This document shows positions 26,923 to 37,326 of a stretch of DNA of 64,000 bases, in pieces. The DNA lies in the NCBI RefSeq assembly GCF_900103365.1, contig NZ_LT629703.1:372001-436000 (forward strand), written 5' to 3'. The notes beneath the pieces are model-generated. The model ran no database searches. It saw only the letters and a program-made list of their open reading frames with translations, and was not told the origin of the DNA. A program made the position numbers and the translations under genes. This stretch comes from Afipia sp. GAS231. GTDB taxonomy: Bacteria; Pseudomonadota; Alphaproteobacteria; Rhizobiales; Xanthobacteraceae. Numbering within the stretch: position 1 is the first letter of the stretch; each line of letters starts with the position of its first letter.

Positions 26923-28203
26923 ATGACCGATCGTCTCCCGGGATTTTCGACCCTCGCCGTGCATGCCGGCGCGCAGCCCGATCCCACCACCGGCGCGCGG
27001 GTGACGCCGATCTATCAGACCACCTCGTTCGTGTTCAACGACGCCGACCATGCCGCTTCGCTGTTCGGGCTGCAGGCGTTCGGCAACATCTATACGCGCA
27101 TCGGCAATCCAACCACCGCGGTGCTGGAAGAGCGCGTCGCGGCGCTGGAAGGCGGCACCGCGGCGCTCGCGGTAGCGTCCGGACACGCCGCCCAGGTGGT
27201 GGTGCTGCAGCAGTTGCTGCGGCCCGGCGACGAATTCATTGCCGCGCGAAAACTCTACGGCGGCTCGATCAACCAGTTCACCCATGCGTTCAAGAGTTTT
27301 GGCTGGAACGTGGCGTGGGCCGATCCCGATGACATTGCGAGCTTCGAGCGCGCGGTGACGCCGCACACCAAGGCGATCTTCATCGAGTCGATCGCCAATC
27401 CGGCCGGCAGCATCACCGACATCGAAGCGATCGCCGAAGTCGCCCGCAAGGCCGGCGTGCCGCTGATCGTCGACAACACGCTGGCGACGCCCTATCTGAT
27501 CCGCCCGATCGATCACGGCGCCGACATCGTCGTGCATTCGCTGACCAAGTTTCTCGGCGGCCACGGCAACTCGCTCGGCGGCATCATCGTCGATGCCGGC
27601 ACCTTCGACTGGTCGAAGGACAACAAATATCCGATGCTGAGCGAGCCGCGCCCGGAATATCACGGCATCCGGATTCAGGAGACGTTCGGCAATTTCGCTT
27701 TTGCGATCGCCTGCCGCGTGCTCGGCCTCCGCGACCTCGGACCGGCGATTTCGCCGTTCAACGCCTTCATGATCCTGACCGGCATCGAGACGCTGCCGCT
27801 GCGGATGCAGAAGCATTGCGAGAACGCCAAGGCGGTCGCGGAGTTTCTCTCCAGCCATCCCGCGGTGGCGGCGGTGAACTACTCCGGCCTCGCGGGCAAC
27901 CCCTACAACAGCCTCGCGCGCAAATACGCGCCGAAGGGCGCCGGTGCTGTGTTCACCTTCAGCCTCAAGGGCGGCTACGACGCCGGCGTCAGCCTGGTGT
28001 CGAACCTGAAGCTGTTCTCGCATCTGGCCAATGTCGGCGACACCCGCTCGCTGGTGATCCACCCGGCTTCCACCACCCACAGCCAGCTCGACGACGCCGC
28101 CAAGGTGAAGTCCGGTGCGGCCCCCGACGTGGTCCGGCTGTCGATCGGCATCGAGGACAAGGAAGATCTGATTGCGGATCTGGAGCAGGCGCTGACGGCG
28201 TAG
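26923..28203 (+). CDS. metY: O-acetylhomoserine sulfhydrylase (aminocarboxypropyltransferase)
   Basis: A 426-residue PLP enzyme of the Cys/Met metabolism family. The Schiff-base lysine is Lys209 in DIVVHSLTKFLGGHGNSLGG. The YxR phosphate site is NIYTRIGNPT, and FVFNDADHAASLF with the KYAPKGAGAVFTF segment fits the MetY branch, slightly longer than MetB or MetC. It should make homocysteine from O-acetylhomoserine and sulfide. Downstream lies a second copy of the structured repeat. Confidence 0.92.
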   Translation: MTDRLPGFSTLAVHAGAQPDPTTGARVTPIYQTTSFVFNDADHAASLFGLQAFGNIYTRIGNPTTAVLEERVAALEGGTAALAVASGHAAQVVVLQQLLRPGDEFIAARKLYGGSINQFTHAFKSFGWNVAWADPDDIASFERAVTPHTKAIFIESIANPAGSITDIEAIAEVARKAGVPLIVDNTLATPYLIRPIDHGADIVVHSLTKFLGGHGNSLGGIIVDAGTFDWSKDNKYPMLSEPRPEYHGIRIQETFGNFAFAIACRVLGLRDLGPAISPFNAFMILTGIETLPLRMQKHCENAKAVAEFLSSHPAVAAVNYSGLAGNPYNSLARKYAPKGAGAVFTFSLKGGYDAGVSLVSNLKLFSHLANVGDTRSLVIHPASTTHSQLDDAAKVKSGAAPDVVRLSIGIEDKEDLIADLEQALTA

Positions 28204-28212
28204 CCTCACGCA

Positions 28213-28299
28213 CGTCATTCCGGGATGGTCCGAAGGACCAGACCTCAGGGGTGCAATTGCACCCTGAGGTTCGATGCTATGCATCGCTCCGGAATGACG
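28213..28299. repeat. Structured intergenic palindromic repeat, copy A2
   Basis: It has the same outer arms and first hairpin as copy A1 at 26093. The central stem is different (CCTCAGGGG-TGCAATTGCA-CCCTGAGG, with one extra G), and the last hairpin reads CGATGC-TAT-GCATCG. It begins 9 nt after the metY stop and probably also marks the end of that transcript. Confidence 0.8.
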
Positions 28300-28379
28300 G
28301 CACACCACAAGCCTCTCGTTAACGGTCATTCCGGCATAGAGTGGCATGGAATAGCTCCGGATGATTCGGGAGACGGTCG

Positions 28380-28931
28380 ATGTTGCGCTGGACAATGCCA
28401 CTTCTCGTCGCGGTCTTTACGGCCGGAACCGCCTGCGCCGAAGAGCCCGTCGCCGCTAAGCCGGCCGACGCACCTGTCGCCGCCAAGCCGGCGGACACAC
28501 CCGTCGCCAAGCCCGCTGACGCCGCCGTCGCCATCAAACCCGCTGCGGCGCCCGCCACGACCAAGCGCGCTGACGGTCCCGTCGCCACCAAGCGCGCCAC
28601 CGTTCGCGCCATCAGAAACTTGCCGCCCGGCCTTCCGCACGCCCAGTACAACGCCCGGACCACGGTGGCTCCGCCCAAATATGTGCGGCGCGGTCGCCAA
28701 CTGGTGGTGGTCGAGGAAGAAGATCCCGACGTGCTGTTTACGCCGACCGGCGTCGTCCCCTACGCGCCGCGGGTCTTCGGGACGCCGTTGCTGCCGGGCT
28801 CGTCGACCCTGCCCGGCTATTACGGCACGGGACATTCCTACAGCTACGACGGCCCGTATTACGGCGGCCCGCAATACGGTCCGTATTGGGCGCGGCTGCC
28901 TTACGCCTGCGGCGTGTTCGGATATTGCTAG
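28380..28931 (+). CDS. Secreted Ala/Pro/Lys-rich hypothetical protein
   Basis: 183 residues. A signal peptide (MLRWTMPLLVAVFTAGTACA) is followed by about four imperfect repeats of the type VAAKPAD (residues 23-60), a low-complexity spacer that may cross the cell wall. The C-terminal part is rich in Tyr, Gly and Pro (YYGTGHSYSYDGPYYGG) and ends with CGVFGYC. Probably periplasmic or surface-associated. No family was recognised. Confidence 0.65.
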   Translation: MLRWTMPLLVAVFTAGTACAEEPVAAKPADAPVAAKPADTPVAKPADAAVAIKPAAAPATTKRADGPVATKRATVRAIRNLPPGLPHAQYNARTTVAPPKYVRRGRQLVVVEEEDPDVLFTPTGVVPYAPRVFGTPLLPGSSTLPGYYGTGHSYSYDGPYYGGPQYGPYWARLPYACGVFGYC

Positions 28932-28960
28932 TCACGTAATCGCCAACAACGGAGACGGAC

Positions 28961-29917
28961 GTGGCCGCGCCACCGCGAAAACCCTTGGGATCGATCGCCG
29001 CGCACGTCATCACCGCCGATCTGGTCGCCGTTCTCGTCGCCGTGACCGAGGGCGAGCCGAAGATCATGACCATCGCCAAGGCGGATGCGCTGCCGAGCGG
29101 TCCATTCAAATTTACGCACCGCTCGCTGCAGACGGGCCTGCGCGCGTGGGTCGAGGCGCAGACCGGCCATCCGCTCGGCTATGTCGAGCAGCTCTACACC
29201 TTCGCCGACAGCGGGCGGACCGGTGACGCCAAGTCGCCGCATACGATCTCGATCAGCTATCTCGGCCTGACGCGCGAGGATCAGGTCGGCGCGGGTTTTG
29301 AGGCCCACTGGTCCGGCTGGTACGACTATTTCCCCTGGGAAGACCACCGGGCCGGCGCCCCCGCTTTGATTGCCAAACTGCTGGCGCCCCGGCTGCGCGC
29401 CTGGGCCAAATCCGCGCCATCCGCGCCCCTGCAGCGCGACCGCTGGCAGCGCGTCGCCATTACCTTCGGCCTCGACGACCGCGAATGGAACGAGGAACTG
29501 GTGCTGCAGCGCTATGAGCTGCTGTACGAGGCTTCCCTGATCCCGGAGGCCGCGCGCGACGGCGGCAGCGCGGCGATGGTTGTTCCCGGGCGGGCGATGA
29601 CCGGCGATCACCGCCGCATTCTCGCCACCGGCATCGCGCGACTGCGCGCCAAGATCAAATACCGTCCCGTCGTGTTCGAACTGATGCCGGCGGAATTCAC
29701 CCTGCTGCAACTGCAACGCAGTGTTGAAGCGCTTGCAGGTCGGCTGGTGCACAAGCAGAACTTCCGCCGCCTGATCGAACAGCAGCAACTCGTTGAGGAA
29801 ACTGGCGCAATGGCCGCCGACACCGTTGGGCGGCCGGCAAAACTGTTCCGGTTCCGCCACGCCGTGCTGGCCGAACGGGCCGTTGCCGGCACCAAACTTC
29901 CGCTTTCGCGCACTTGA
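28961..29917 (+). CDS. nadQ: NadQ-type regulator of NAD biosynthesis (NUDIX-like, wHTH)
   Basis: A 318-residue protein of the COG4111 group described in alphaproteobacteria as the NAD regulator NadQ. The N-terminal half has a NUDIX-related fold without the catalytic box (FKFTHRSLQTGLRAWVEAQT, YVEQLYTFADSG). The C-terminal part has the winged-helix region (EFTLLQLQRSVEALAGRLVHKQNFRRLIEQ) used for DNA binding. The start is GTG at 28961 after GGAGACGGAC. It is directly upstream of nadABC in the same direction, with two palindromic operator-like sites between, so repression of nadABC is inferred. Confidence 0.82.
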   Translation: MAAPPRKPLGSIAAHVITADLVAVLVAVTEGEPKIMTIAKADALPSGPFKFTHRSLQTGLRAWVEAQTGHPLGYVEQLYTFADSGRTGDAKSPHTISISYLGLTREDQVGAGFEAHWSGWYDYFPWEDHRAGAPALIAKLLAPRLRAWAKSAPSAPLQRDRWQRVAITFGLDDREWNEELVLQRYELLYEASLIPEAARDGGSAAMVVPGRAMTGDHRRILATGIARLRAKIKYRPVVFELMPAEFTLLQLQRSVEALAGRLVHKQNFRRLIEQQQLVEETGAMAADTVGRPAKLFRFRHAVLAERAVAGTKLPLSRT

Positions 29918-29923
29918 CTTCGA

Positions 29924-29944
29924 TTATGCTCAGGATAAGTATAA
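29924..29944. promoter_or_regulatory. NadQ-like operator 1
   Basis: The inverted-repeat core TATGCTC-AGGAT-AAGTATA (19 nt, 29925-29943) begins 8 nt after the nadQ stop. Each half reads TATRCTY, and the same half-sites recur in operator 2, centred 27 nt away. Confidence 0.65.
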
Positions 29945-29951
29945 GCCATAA

Positions 29952-29970
29952 TATGCTCATGGAGAGTATA
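29952..29970. promoter_or_regulatory. NadQ-like operator 2, covering the nadA ribosome site
   Basis: TATGCTC-ATGGA-GAGTATA is a near-perfect inverted repeat with halves TATRCTC. It ends 1 nt before the nadA ATG and includes the GGAGAG ribosome site, so a bound protein would block both transcription and access to the start region. Confidence 0.7.
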
Positions 29971-29971
29971 A

Positions 29972-30951
<980 letters not shown>

Positions 30952-30955
<4 letters not shown>

Positions 30956-32505
30956 GCACGGATCTTTCAGCCCTCAACAACCGGCCGGTGATCATCGGCG
31001 GCGGCGCCGCCGGATTGATGACGGCGTTGCAGCTTGCTCCGGAGCCGGTGCTGCTGCTGTCGAAAGCGCCACTCGGCGCGGAAGCCTCGAGTCTGTGGGC
31101 GCAAGGTGGCCTCGCCGCGGCGATGGGCGACGACGACGCCCCTGCTCTCCATTTCGCCGACACGCTCGCCGCCGGTGCAGACCTCTGCGATGCAGCCGTC
31201 GCGCGGCGGATCGTCGATGCGGCGCCCGCAGCCGTCGAACATCTCGCCAGACTCGGCGTCGCCTTCGACCGCCGGCCCGATGGCGGCTGGCGGCTTGGGC
31301 TCGAGGCCGCGCACGGCCGCAACCGGATCGTGCATGCGACCGGCGACGGCACCGGCCGCGAGATCATGCGCGCGCTGATCGCGGCCGTCCGCCGCTGCCC
31401 GTCGATCACGTTGCTGGAGGGCGTCGAGGCACGCAGCCTGATCGTCGAGGACAACGCGATCAAGGGCGTGCTCGCCGCGAACGCGGACGGTCCGCTGGTG
31501 ATCGACAGCGGCCGCGTCGTGCTTGCGACCGGCGGCATCGGCGGGTTGTTCCTGGACAGCACCAACCCTGCGGGGTGCTTCGGCCAGGGCCTCGCGCTGG
31601 CGGCACGCGCGGGCGCAAAACTTTCCGATCTCGAATTCATCCAGTTCCACCCGACTGCGTTCGACGGCCCGTCGCGGCCGATGCCGCTGGTGACCGAAGC
31701 CGTGCGCGGCGATGGCGCCACCCTGATCGACGAGACCGGATTGCGTTTCATGGCGGACCAGCCCGGCGCTGAACTGGCGCCACGCGATATCGTCGCGCGT
31801 GCGGTCTGGCACCGCCGCGCCGAAGGACATCGTGTTTTCCTCGACGCGCGCACGCATCCTGGAGCGGAATTTGCAAAGCGCTATCCGGTTATCTCGGCGT
31901 TTTGCAAAATGGCCGGGATCGATCCCGCAACCGATCCGATCCCGGTGCGGCCGGCGGTGCACTACCACATGGGCGGGATTGCCGTAGATATTGCGGGCCG
32001 CAGCACGGTCGATGGCCTCTGGGCCTGCGGCGAAGTCAGCCGCACTGGGTTGCACGGCGCCAACCGGCTCGCCAGCAATTCGCTGATGGAAGCCATCGTG
32101 TGTGCGTCGTGGGTTGCGGAAAGCGTCAAAGGCGCGAGCCGCGGACCATTGAAGGCGCGCGCGACCCTGGCGCCGCTGCCCGCATCTGACGCGTCGGCGG
32201 TGCGGCCGATCCTGTCGCAGGGCCTCGGCGTGCTGCGCGACCGGCACGGCATCGAACGCACCATTCGCGGGCTTTATCCGCTCGCCAGCGGCACCAGCGC
32301 GGCAGCCGATCCAGCACTGGTCGGATTGATGATCGCGGTGGCAGCCTTGCGGCGCGAGGAAAGCCGCGGCGGCCATTTTCGTACCGATTTTCCGGACGCG
32401 CGGCCCTCGGCCGTGCCGTCATCTCTCACGCTCGCGGATGCGCTCACCGCCGCGCGCGAGCTCGTTGAAACGCCGTCTCTGTCTGTCGGGAGTGCCCAGC
32501 CATGA
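30952..32505 (+). CDS. nadB: L-aspartate oxidase
   Basis: A 517-residue FAD enzyme making iminoaspartate for NadA. It shows the dinucleotide-binding [17 protein letters not shown], the active-site region [17 protein letters not shown], and [12 protein letters not shown]. The ATG at 30952, overlapping the nadA stop by 4 nt (ATGA), is the start; upstream in-frame codons read through nadA. It also ends in an ATGA overlap with nadC. The length is slightly shorter than the E. coli enzyme, as is usual for alphaproteobacteria. Confidence 0.96.
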
Positions 32506-33389
32506 CGCTTACGCCTCTTCTGCCCCTCATGTACGAACCGCTGGTCCGGACCGCGCTGCTCGAGGATCTCGGCCGCGCCGGTGACATCACGGCAGACGCG
32601 ATCGTGCCGGCCGACAAGCGGGCCTCATTGGTACTGCGCGCGCGCCAGCCCGGCATCGTGGCCGGGCTCGACATTGCCCGATCAGCGTTTCAGCTCGCGT
32701 CCCCCGAGATCAGGCTCATCGCCGCGCGGCCCGACGGCAGCGTTGTCGCGCCGGGCGACATCATCGCGGAAATCGAAGGGCCCGCACGCGGACTCCTGAC
32801 CGGTGAACGGACGGCGCTGAATTTTCTCTGCCATCTGAGCGGGGTTGCCACCGCGACGGCTTCGCTGGTAACGGCCGCGCAAGGCACCAAAGCGCGCATC
32901 GTCTGCACCCGCAAGACCACGCCTGGACTTCGGGCGCTGGAAAAATACGCGGTCCGCGCCGGCGGCGGCAGCAACCACCGCTTCGGCCTCGACGATGCCA
33001 TGCTGATCAAGGACAACCACATTGCGCTCGCCGGCAGCGTTCGCACCGCGATCGAGCGCGCCAAGGCGCATGCCGGCCACCTCGTCAAGATCGAGGTCGA
33101 GGTCGATACGCTCGCGCAACTCGAACAGGTGCTGGCGCTCGGCGTCGACGCGGTGCTGCTCGACAACATGACGACCGACGAACTGCGGCAGGCGGTTGCG
33201 ATGATCGATGGCCGCGCGATCACCGAAGCCTCTGGCCGCATCACGGCGACCACCGCCAAGGCGATCGCCGAAACCGGCGTCGACCTGATTTCGGCCGGCT
33301 GGCTGACGCACAGTTCGGCCGCGCTCGATATCGGACTGGATTATCTGGAAACGGAATCAGCGGGGAGTTCGCGCAGCGCTGCCGCGTAG
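32502..33389 (+). CDS. nadC: Nicotinate-nucleotide pyrophosphorylase (quinolinate phosphoribosyltransferase)
   Basis: A 295-residue QPRTase converting quinolinate and PRPP to nicotinate mononucleotide. The family motifs GERTALNFLCHLSGVATAT, CTRKTTPGLRALEKYAVRAGGG and NHRFGLDDAMLIKDNHIA are intact, with the quinolinate-binding Arg and Lys residues. It closes the nadABC operon, starting in a 4-nt overlap with nadB, and converges on ctaA with 11 nt between coding ends. Confidence 0.97.
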   Translation: MTLTPLLPLMYEPLVRTALLEDLGRAGDITADAIVPADKRASLVLRARQPGIVAGLDIARSAFQLASPEIRLIAARPDGSVVAPGDIIAEIEGPARGLLTGERTALNFLCHLSGVATATASLVTAAQGTKARIVCTRKTTPGLRALEKYAVRAGGGSNHRFGLDDAMLIKDNHIALAGSVRTAIERAKAHAGHLVKIEVEVDTLAQLEQVLALGVDAVLLDNMTTDELRQAVAMIDGRAITEASGRITATTAKAIAETGVDLISAGWLTHSSAALDIGLDYLETESAGSSRSAAA

Positions 33390-33400
33390 CATCGCTTGTT

Positions 33401-34492
33401 TCAGCCGGGCTGTCCGACCTGCAACGCCAGCTTGTCGCTGCCCCGCACGACGCGGCGTGCGGCCAGCCGTTCGGCCTGAAATACCGCCAGCGTCAACACA
33501 GCGATCGCGACCGCCTGATGCGTCAACGCGAGATCGATCGGCACCTGACGCAGCAGCGTGAGGATGCCGAGCGTGGCTTGCAGAACGATCGCCGCGACCA
33601 GCCACCAGGCCCCGGCGACGACGGCCGCCCCCGCCCGCGACCGCACGGTATCGACGGCGTGCAGGACCGCCAGCGCCAGCAGCGCGTAGGCGGTCATCCG
33701 ATGCTCGAACTGCACGGTCAGCGTATTGTCGAACAGGTTGCGCCACCACGGCTCCTCGAACCACAGCCGCGCGGCGGACGGAATCAAGCTGCCATCGATA
33801 TCGGGCCAGGTATTGTAGACCCGGCCGGCGCGAAGGCCGGCGACCAGCGCCCCGAAATAGAGCTGCACGAAGGTCAGCGCCAGCAGCACCATCGCCGTGA
33901 TCTTCAGCCGCGACGGCGCGACCGATCGCGGCCGCTCGGACAATCGCCGCAGCGTCCAGACAACAGCGGCAAAGATCAGCAGCGCCAGCACCAGATGCGT
34001 CGCCAAACGATATTGCGAGACCTCGACCCGCTGCGACAGCCCCGAAGCCACCATCCACCAGCCGACCGCGCCCTGCAGCGCGCCGAGGCCGAAGATCAGC
34101 CACAACCGCCGCTTCAATTCGCCTCCGAGAACGCCGCGCCAGAGGAAGAACAGGAACGGCAGCAGATAGACCGCGCCGATCACGCGGCCGAGCAGCCGGT
34201 GGCTCCATTCCCACCAGAAGATGGTTTTGAACTCGGACAGATTCATGCCGGCGTTGAGTTCGCGGTATTGCGGGATCGCCTTGTAGCCTTCGAACGCCTG
34301 CGCCCACTGCGCGTCGTTAAGCGGCGGCAGCGTGCCGGTGACCGGTTTCCACTCCACGATCGACAATCCGGATTCGGTGAGCCGCGTGGCGCCGCCGACC
34401 AGCACCATGATCGCGATCAGGGCAGCGACCGACATCAGCCACCATCTGACAGCGCCAAGTTGCGGGGCCTGCTGTGCGGAATTACCGGTCAT
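33401..34492 (-). CDS. ctaA: Heme A synthase (COX15/CtaA type 2)
   Basis: A 363-residue inner-membrane protein with eight hydrophobic segments that oxidises heme O to heme A for aa3-type cytochrome oxidase. Heme-ligand histidines sit in [32 protein letters not shown] and [10 protein letters not shown]. The first periplasmic loop has the family signature [21 protein letters not shown]. The opposite strand holds a small DUF2842 gene starting 116 nt away. Confidence 0.96.
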   Translation of the reverse strand: MTGNSAQQAPQLGAVRWWLMSVAALIAIMVLVGGATRLTESGLSIVEWKPVTGTLPPLNDAQWAQAFEGYKAIPQYRELNAGMNLSEFKTIFWWEWSHRLLGRVIGAVYLLPFLFFLWRGVLGGELKRRLWLIFGLGALQGAVGWWMVASGLSQRVEVSQYRLATHLVLALLIFAAVVWTLRRLSERPRSVAPSRLKITAMVLLALTFVQLYFGALVAGLRAGRVYNTWPDIDGSLIPSAARLWFEEPWWRNLFDNTLTVQFEHRMTAYALLALAVLHAVDTVRSRAGAAVVAGAWWLVAAIVLQATLGILTLLRQVPIDLALTHQAVAIAVLTLAVFQAERLAARRVVRGSDKLALQVGQPG

Positions 34493-34607
34493 GGCGCGTG
34501 TTTTGTGGACCTGTCTGATGCTGCTTGATTGAATTGCCGCGCCCCTTATAGTCCGCCCCTTCCCGCGCGCAAGCCGCGCAAACCGCCACGAGCTTCACAT
34601 ATCCGCC

Positions 34608-34820
34608 ATGACGATACGCACCCGCAAACTGTTCGGAACCATCGCCCTGCTGGTGCTGGTCGTGGTGTGGTCGCTAATGGGAATGACCATCGCGCAGACG
34701 CCTTGGCTGGCCAATTCGGGCCTGCTGCAGGCGATCTTCTACGTCGTGGCCGGCCTTGGATGGGTGTTGCCGGCGATGCCCATCATTAGCTGGATGTCGC
34801 GACCGGATCGCCAAACCTAA
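34608..34820 (+). CDS. DUF2842 family small membrane protein
   Basis: 70 residues with two hydrophobic segments (TIALLVLVVVWSLMGMTIA and IFYVVAGLGWVLPAMPIISW) separated by AQTPWLANSGLLQ, matching the DUF2842 family of alphaproteobacteria, often found beside ctaA. Function unknown; a link to oxidase assembly is only suggested by position. Confidence 0.85.
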   Translation: MTIRTRKLFGTIALLVLVVVWSLMGMTIAQTPWLANSGLLQAIFYVVAGLGWVLPAMPIISWMSRPDRQT

Positions 34821-34843
34821 ATCACAAAGTCTAAGTTGATTTG

Positions 34844-35893
34844 CTAGGCCAGGTTGTCTTTGGTCGGCGCGACGGGTGGAAACATTATTCCGGACAGGAT
34901 GACGCGCATCATGCGCAGCGAGCGCTGTCGTCCGTCCCAGCCGACCCGTGGCAGCGCGTGCAGGTTGGTGTATCCCTTCGGCTCGACGACACCGGGAATG
35001 GCCGATACCGCGCTGGCAAAGCCTGTCTCCTGCACCATCTCCAGATGCTGCCGGCGCCAGGATTCGCGATCGCCGAACGGATAGGCGAAATGCCTGACAT
35101 CGCGGCGAAACGCGGTCTCCGCGACCGCCTTGCCCATCGCGATTTCCCGCCTTGCGTCGGCATAGCCAAGGTTCGACAGCACCGGGTAATTCACCGTCGC
35201 GCTGCCGATCGTCACCAGCGGATCGGCAGCTAACCTGGCCAGATCGTCCCAGTCCATCGATGCACTGCGCGACAGCGTAGCGAGATCGACCGAATAGCGT
35301 TTGCAGAGGTCGTGGATGGCGAATGAAAGATCCGACGGCGGCAGCGTCCGCATCCAGCTTGCGAGAAATTCGAACGCGTCGTGCTTTTCCGAAGTGTGGT
35401 GTGTGGCGAAGCGCCGCTCCTTGCGGTCGATCACCAGGCTGATGCGGCTTTCGCGCGCGATCAGCTCTTCCAGCGCCAGCCACCACCTTTCGCCAAGCCC
35501 GTCGGGAAATGCGGTCGGCAGGTAGATGGCGAAGGGGGCGCCGTGTTTGGCAAGTACCGGATAGGCCGCCGTGATGACGTCCTTGTAGCCGCCGTCGAAC
35601 GTGAGACAAGCAAACCGCCTCGGCTTCGACAGCGTGACCGCCCGCCGGCACACTTCGTCGAGCGGAACCAGATCGAATTTCCAGCGCTTCAGCGCCCGGA
35701 TCGTCCGGTCGAGGAATTGCGGCGTAATTTCGTCTGCCCGATGCGGCTGGAACCGCTGCGACCGCCGCGGACGCACGCGCTCGAACCGCAGGATGACACC
35801 GGCGCCGCCGGTCTGCCGCTGCTTCAATCGCGCGTAGCCGCTGAAATATGCGAGCTCCATCCGGGCCCGCTGCAAAATCCCGATATCCGACAC
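34844..35893 (-). CDS. Polysaccharide deacetylase family protein
   Basis: About 349 residues from GTG 35893; an ATG at 35860 (MELAYFSGYARLKQRQTGG) is an equally reasonable start. The NodB-like fold is suggested by RRFACLTFDGGYKDVITAAYPVLAKHG (the metal-binding TFDG region, with G in place of the second Asp), APFAIYLPTAF and the late FAYPFGDRESW. The usual HxxxH motif is replaced by IGSATVNYPVLSN, so deacetylase activity is uncertain. It lies at the edge of the exopolysaccharide cluster. Confidence 0.8.
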   Translation of the reverse strand: MSDIGILQRARMELAYFSGYARLKQRQTGGAGVILRFERVRPRRSQRFQPHRADEITPQFLDRTIRALKRWKFDLVPLDEVCRRAVTLSKPRRFACLTFDGGYKDVITAAYPVLAKHGAPFAIYLPTAFPDGLGERWWLALEELIARESRISLVIDRKERRFATHHTSEKHDAFEFLASWMRTLPPSDLSFAIHDLCKRYSVDLATLSRSASMDWDDLARLAADPLVTIGSATVNYPVLSNLGYADARREIAMGKAVAETAFRRDVRHFAYPFGDRESWRRQHLEMVQETGFASAVSAIPGVVEPKGYTNLHALPRVGWDGRQRSLRMMRVILSGIMFPPVAPTKDNLA

Positions 35894-36026
35894 CAACGTC
35901 CGCCCCCAACCACGGCCGCGCGTGCCCCGGCACGACCGCATTGTTATTACTCTTTGTTGACATTTCCCTGCGAAGGTCAGGCAAAGCCGCAAATTGTAAA
36001 CAGTTTCATATAACACGGGTTCCGCG

Positions 36027-37217
36027 ATGACCATGGCTGCCGCGATTGACAACGGTACGGCGGATTCCAGTGCGTGGTCGAAGTCCGGCCGTATTGCTCA
36101 CATCGATATCGTTCACGACCTCGCATCTGCCGAAACGGTCTGGCGCGGCCTCGAAAACGAGCAAACCTCCTTCACGCCCTATCAGCGCTTCGATTTCGTT
36201 GCCGCCTGGCAACGTCAGGTCGGCGAGCGCGAAGGCCTCGTTCCCTTCATCGTCATCGGCTACGACGCCGAACGCCGCCCGCTGCTGCTGCTGCCGCTCG
36301 CGCTCCGACACGCCTACGGCGCGCGCTGCGCCAGCTTCATGGGCGGCAAGCATTCGACCTTCAACATGGCGCTGTGGGACCGGGATTTCGCCGCGAGCGC
36401 GACGCAAACCGATCTCGAAGGCCTGATATCGGCGATCGCGCAGCGCGCCGAAGCGGACGTGTTTGCCTTGCATCAGCAGCCGCTGCGCTGGCGCGATCTG
36501 CCCAATCCGCTGGCGCTGTTGCCGCATCAGCCGTCGGCCAATGACTGTCCGTTGCTGAAGATGGAGCCGGGCGCGGCCCCCGCGACACTGGTCAGCAATT
36601 CCTTCCGGCGCCGCCTGAAAGGCAAGGAGCGCAAGCTGCAGTCCCTGCCCGGCTACCGCTACCATATCGCGTCAACCGAGGCCGACGTCACCCGGATGCT
36701 CGACTGGTTCTTCCGCGTCAAGCCGCAGCGGATGGCCGAACAGAAGCTGCCCAATGTGTTTGCCGATCCCGGCATCGAGGATTTCATCCGCAAGGCCTGC
36801 ACCACACAGCTTCCGAGCGGCAAGCACGTCATCGACATCCACGCGCTCGAATGCGATGAGGAAGTGATCGCGATCTTCGCCGGCGTGGCCGACGGTCATC
36901 GCTTTTCGATGATGTTCAACACCTACACGATGTCAGCGAATGCCAAATTCAGCCCCGGCCTGATCCTGATGCGCGACATCATCGACCACTATGCCGGACA
37001 GGATTATCGCGCCCTGGATCTCGGGATCGGATCTGACGATTACAAGCGGCTGTTCTGCAAGGACGACGAACCGATCTTCGACAGCTTCATTGCGCTGAGC
37101 CAGCGCGGCAAGCTCGCCGCCGGCGTCATGTCGGGCCTCAACCGCACCAAGCGCCTGGTGAAGCACAATCCGGCACTGCTCGAGATGGCGCAAAAACTGC
37201 GCAACGCGTTCAGCTGA
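36027..37217 (+). CDS. GNAT-fold acetyltransferase (CelD/BcsL-like)
   Basis: 396 residues of the GNAT_6/FemAB-like group found in polysaccharide clusters: a split GNAT domain with TSFTPYQRFDFVAAWQRQVG at the start, then a C-terminal half with NSFRRRLKGKERKLQ, FNTYTMSANAKFSPGLILMR and LDLGIGSDDYKRLFCK. Probably transfers an acyl or aminoacyl group to a sugar or lipid precursor in the cytoplasm; the true substrate is unknown. It is followed by an unrelated intergenic repeat and the chain-length protein gene on the other strand. Confidence 0.78.
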   Translation: MTMAAAIDNGTADSSAWSKSGRIAHIDIVHDLASAETVWRGLENEQTSFTPYQRFDFVAAWQRQVGEREGLVPFIVIGYDAERRPLLLLPLALRHAYGARCASFMGGKHSTFNMALWDRDFAASATQTDLEGLISAIAQRAEADVFALHQQPLRWRDLPNPLALLPHQPSANDCPLLKMEPGAAPATLVSNSFRRRLKGKERKLQSLPGYRYHIASTEADVTRMLDWFFRVKPQRMAEQKLPNVFADPGIEDFIRKACTTQLPSGKHVIDIHALECDEEVIAIFAGVADGHRFSMMFNTYTMSANAKFSPGLILMRDIIDHYAGQDYRALDLGIGSDDYKRLFCKDDEPIFDSFIALSQRGKLAAGVMSGLNRTKRLVKHNPALLEMAQKLRNAFS

Positions 37218-37232
37218 CGATTCCAGAGAAAC

Positions 37233-37319
37233 CGTAGGGTGGGTTAGGCGAAGCCGTAACCCACCATCTTCGTGCGGCGCATTCTATCGGTGGGTTACGC
37301 GTCGCTAACCCACCCTACG
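37233..37319. repeat. Intergenic inverted repeat, GTAGGGTGGGTTA type
   Basis: The outer arms CGTAGGGTGGGTTAG and CTAACCCACCCTACG are perfectly complementary. The inner arms GTAACCCACC and GGTGGGTTAC add further pairing. It lies between the convergent acetyltransferase and ExoP-like genes, so it may act as a bidirectional terminator. Elements with this core occur in many bacterial genomes. Confidence 0.8.
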
Positions 37320-37326
37320 AAGCTGC

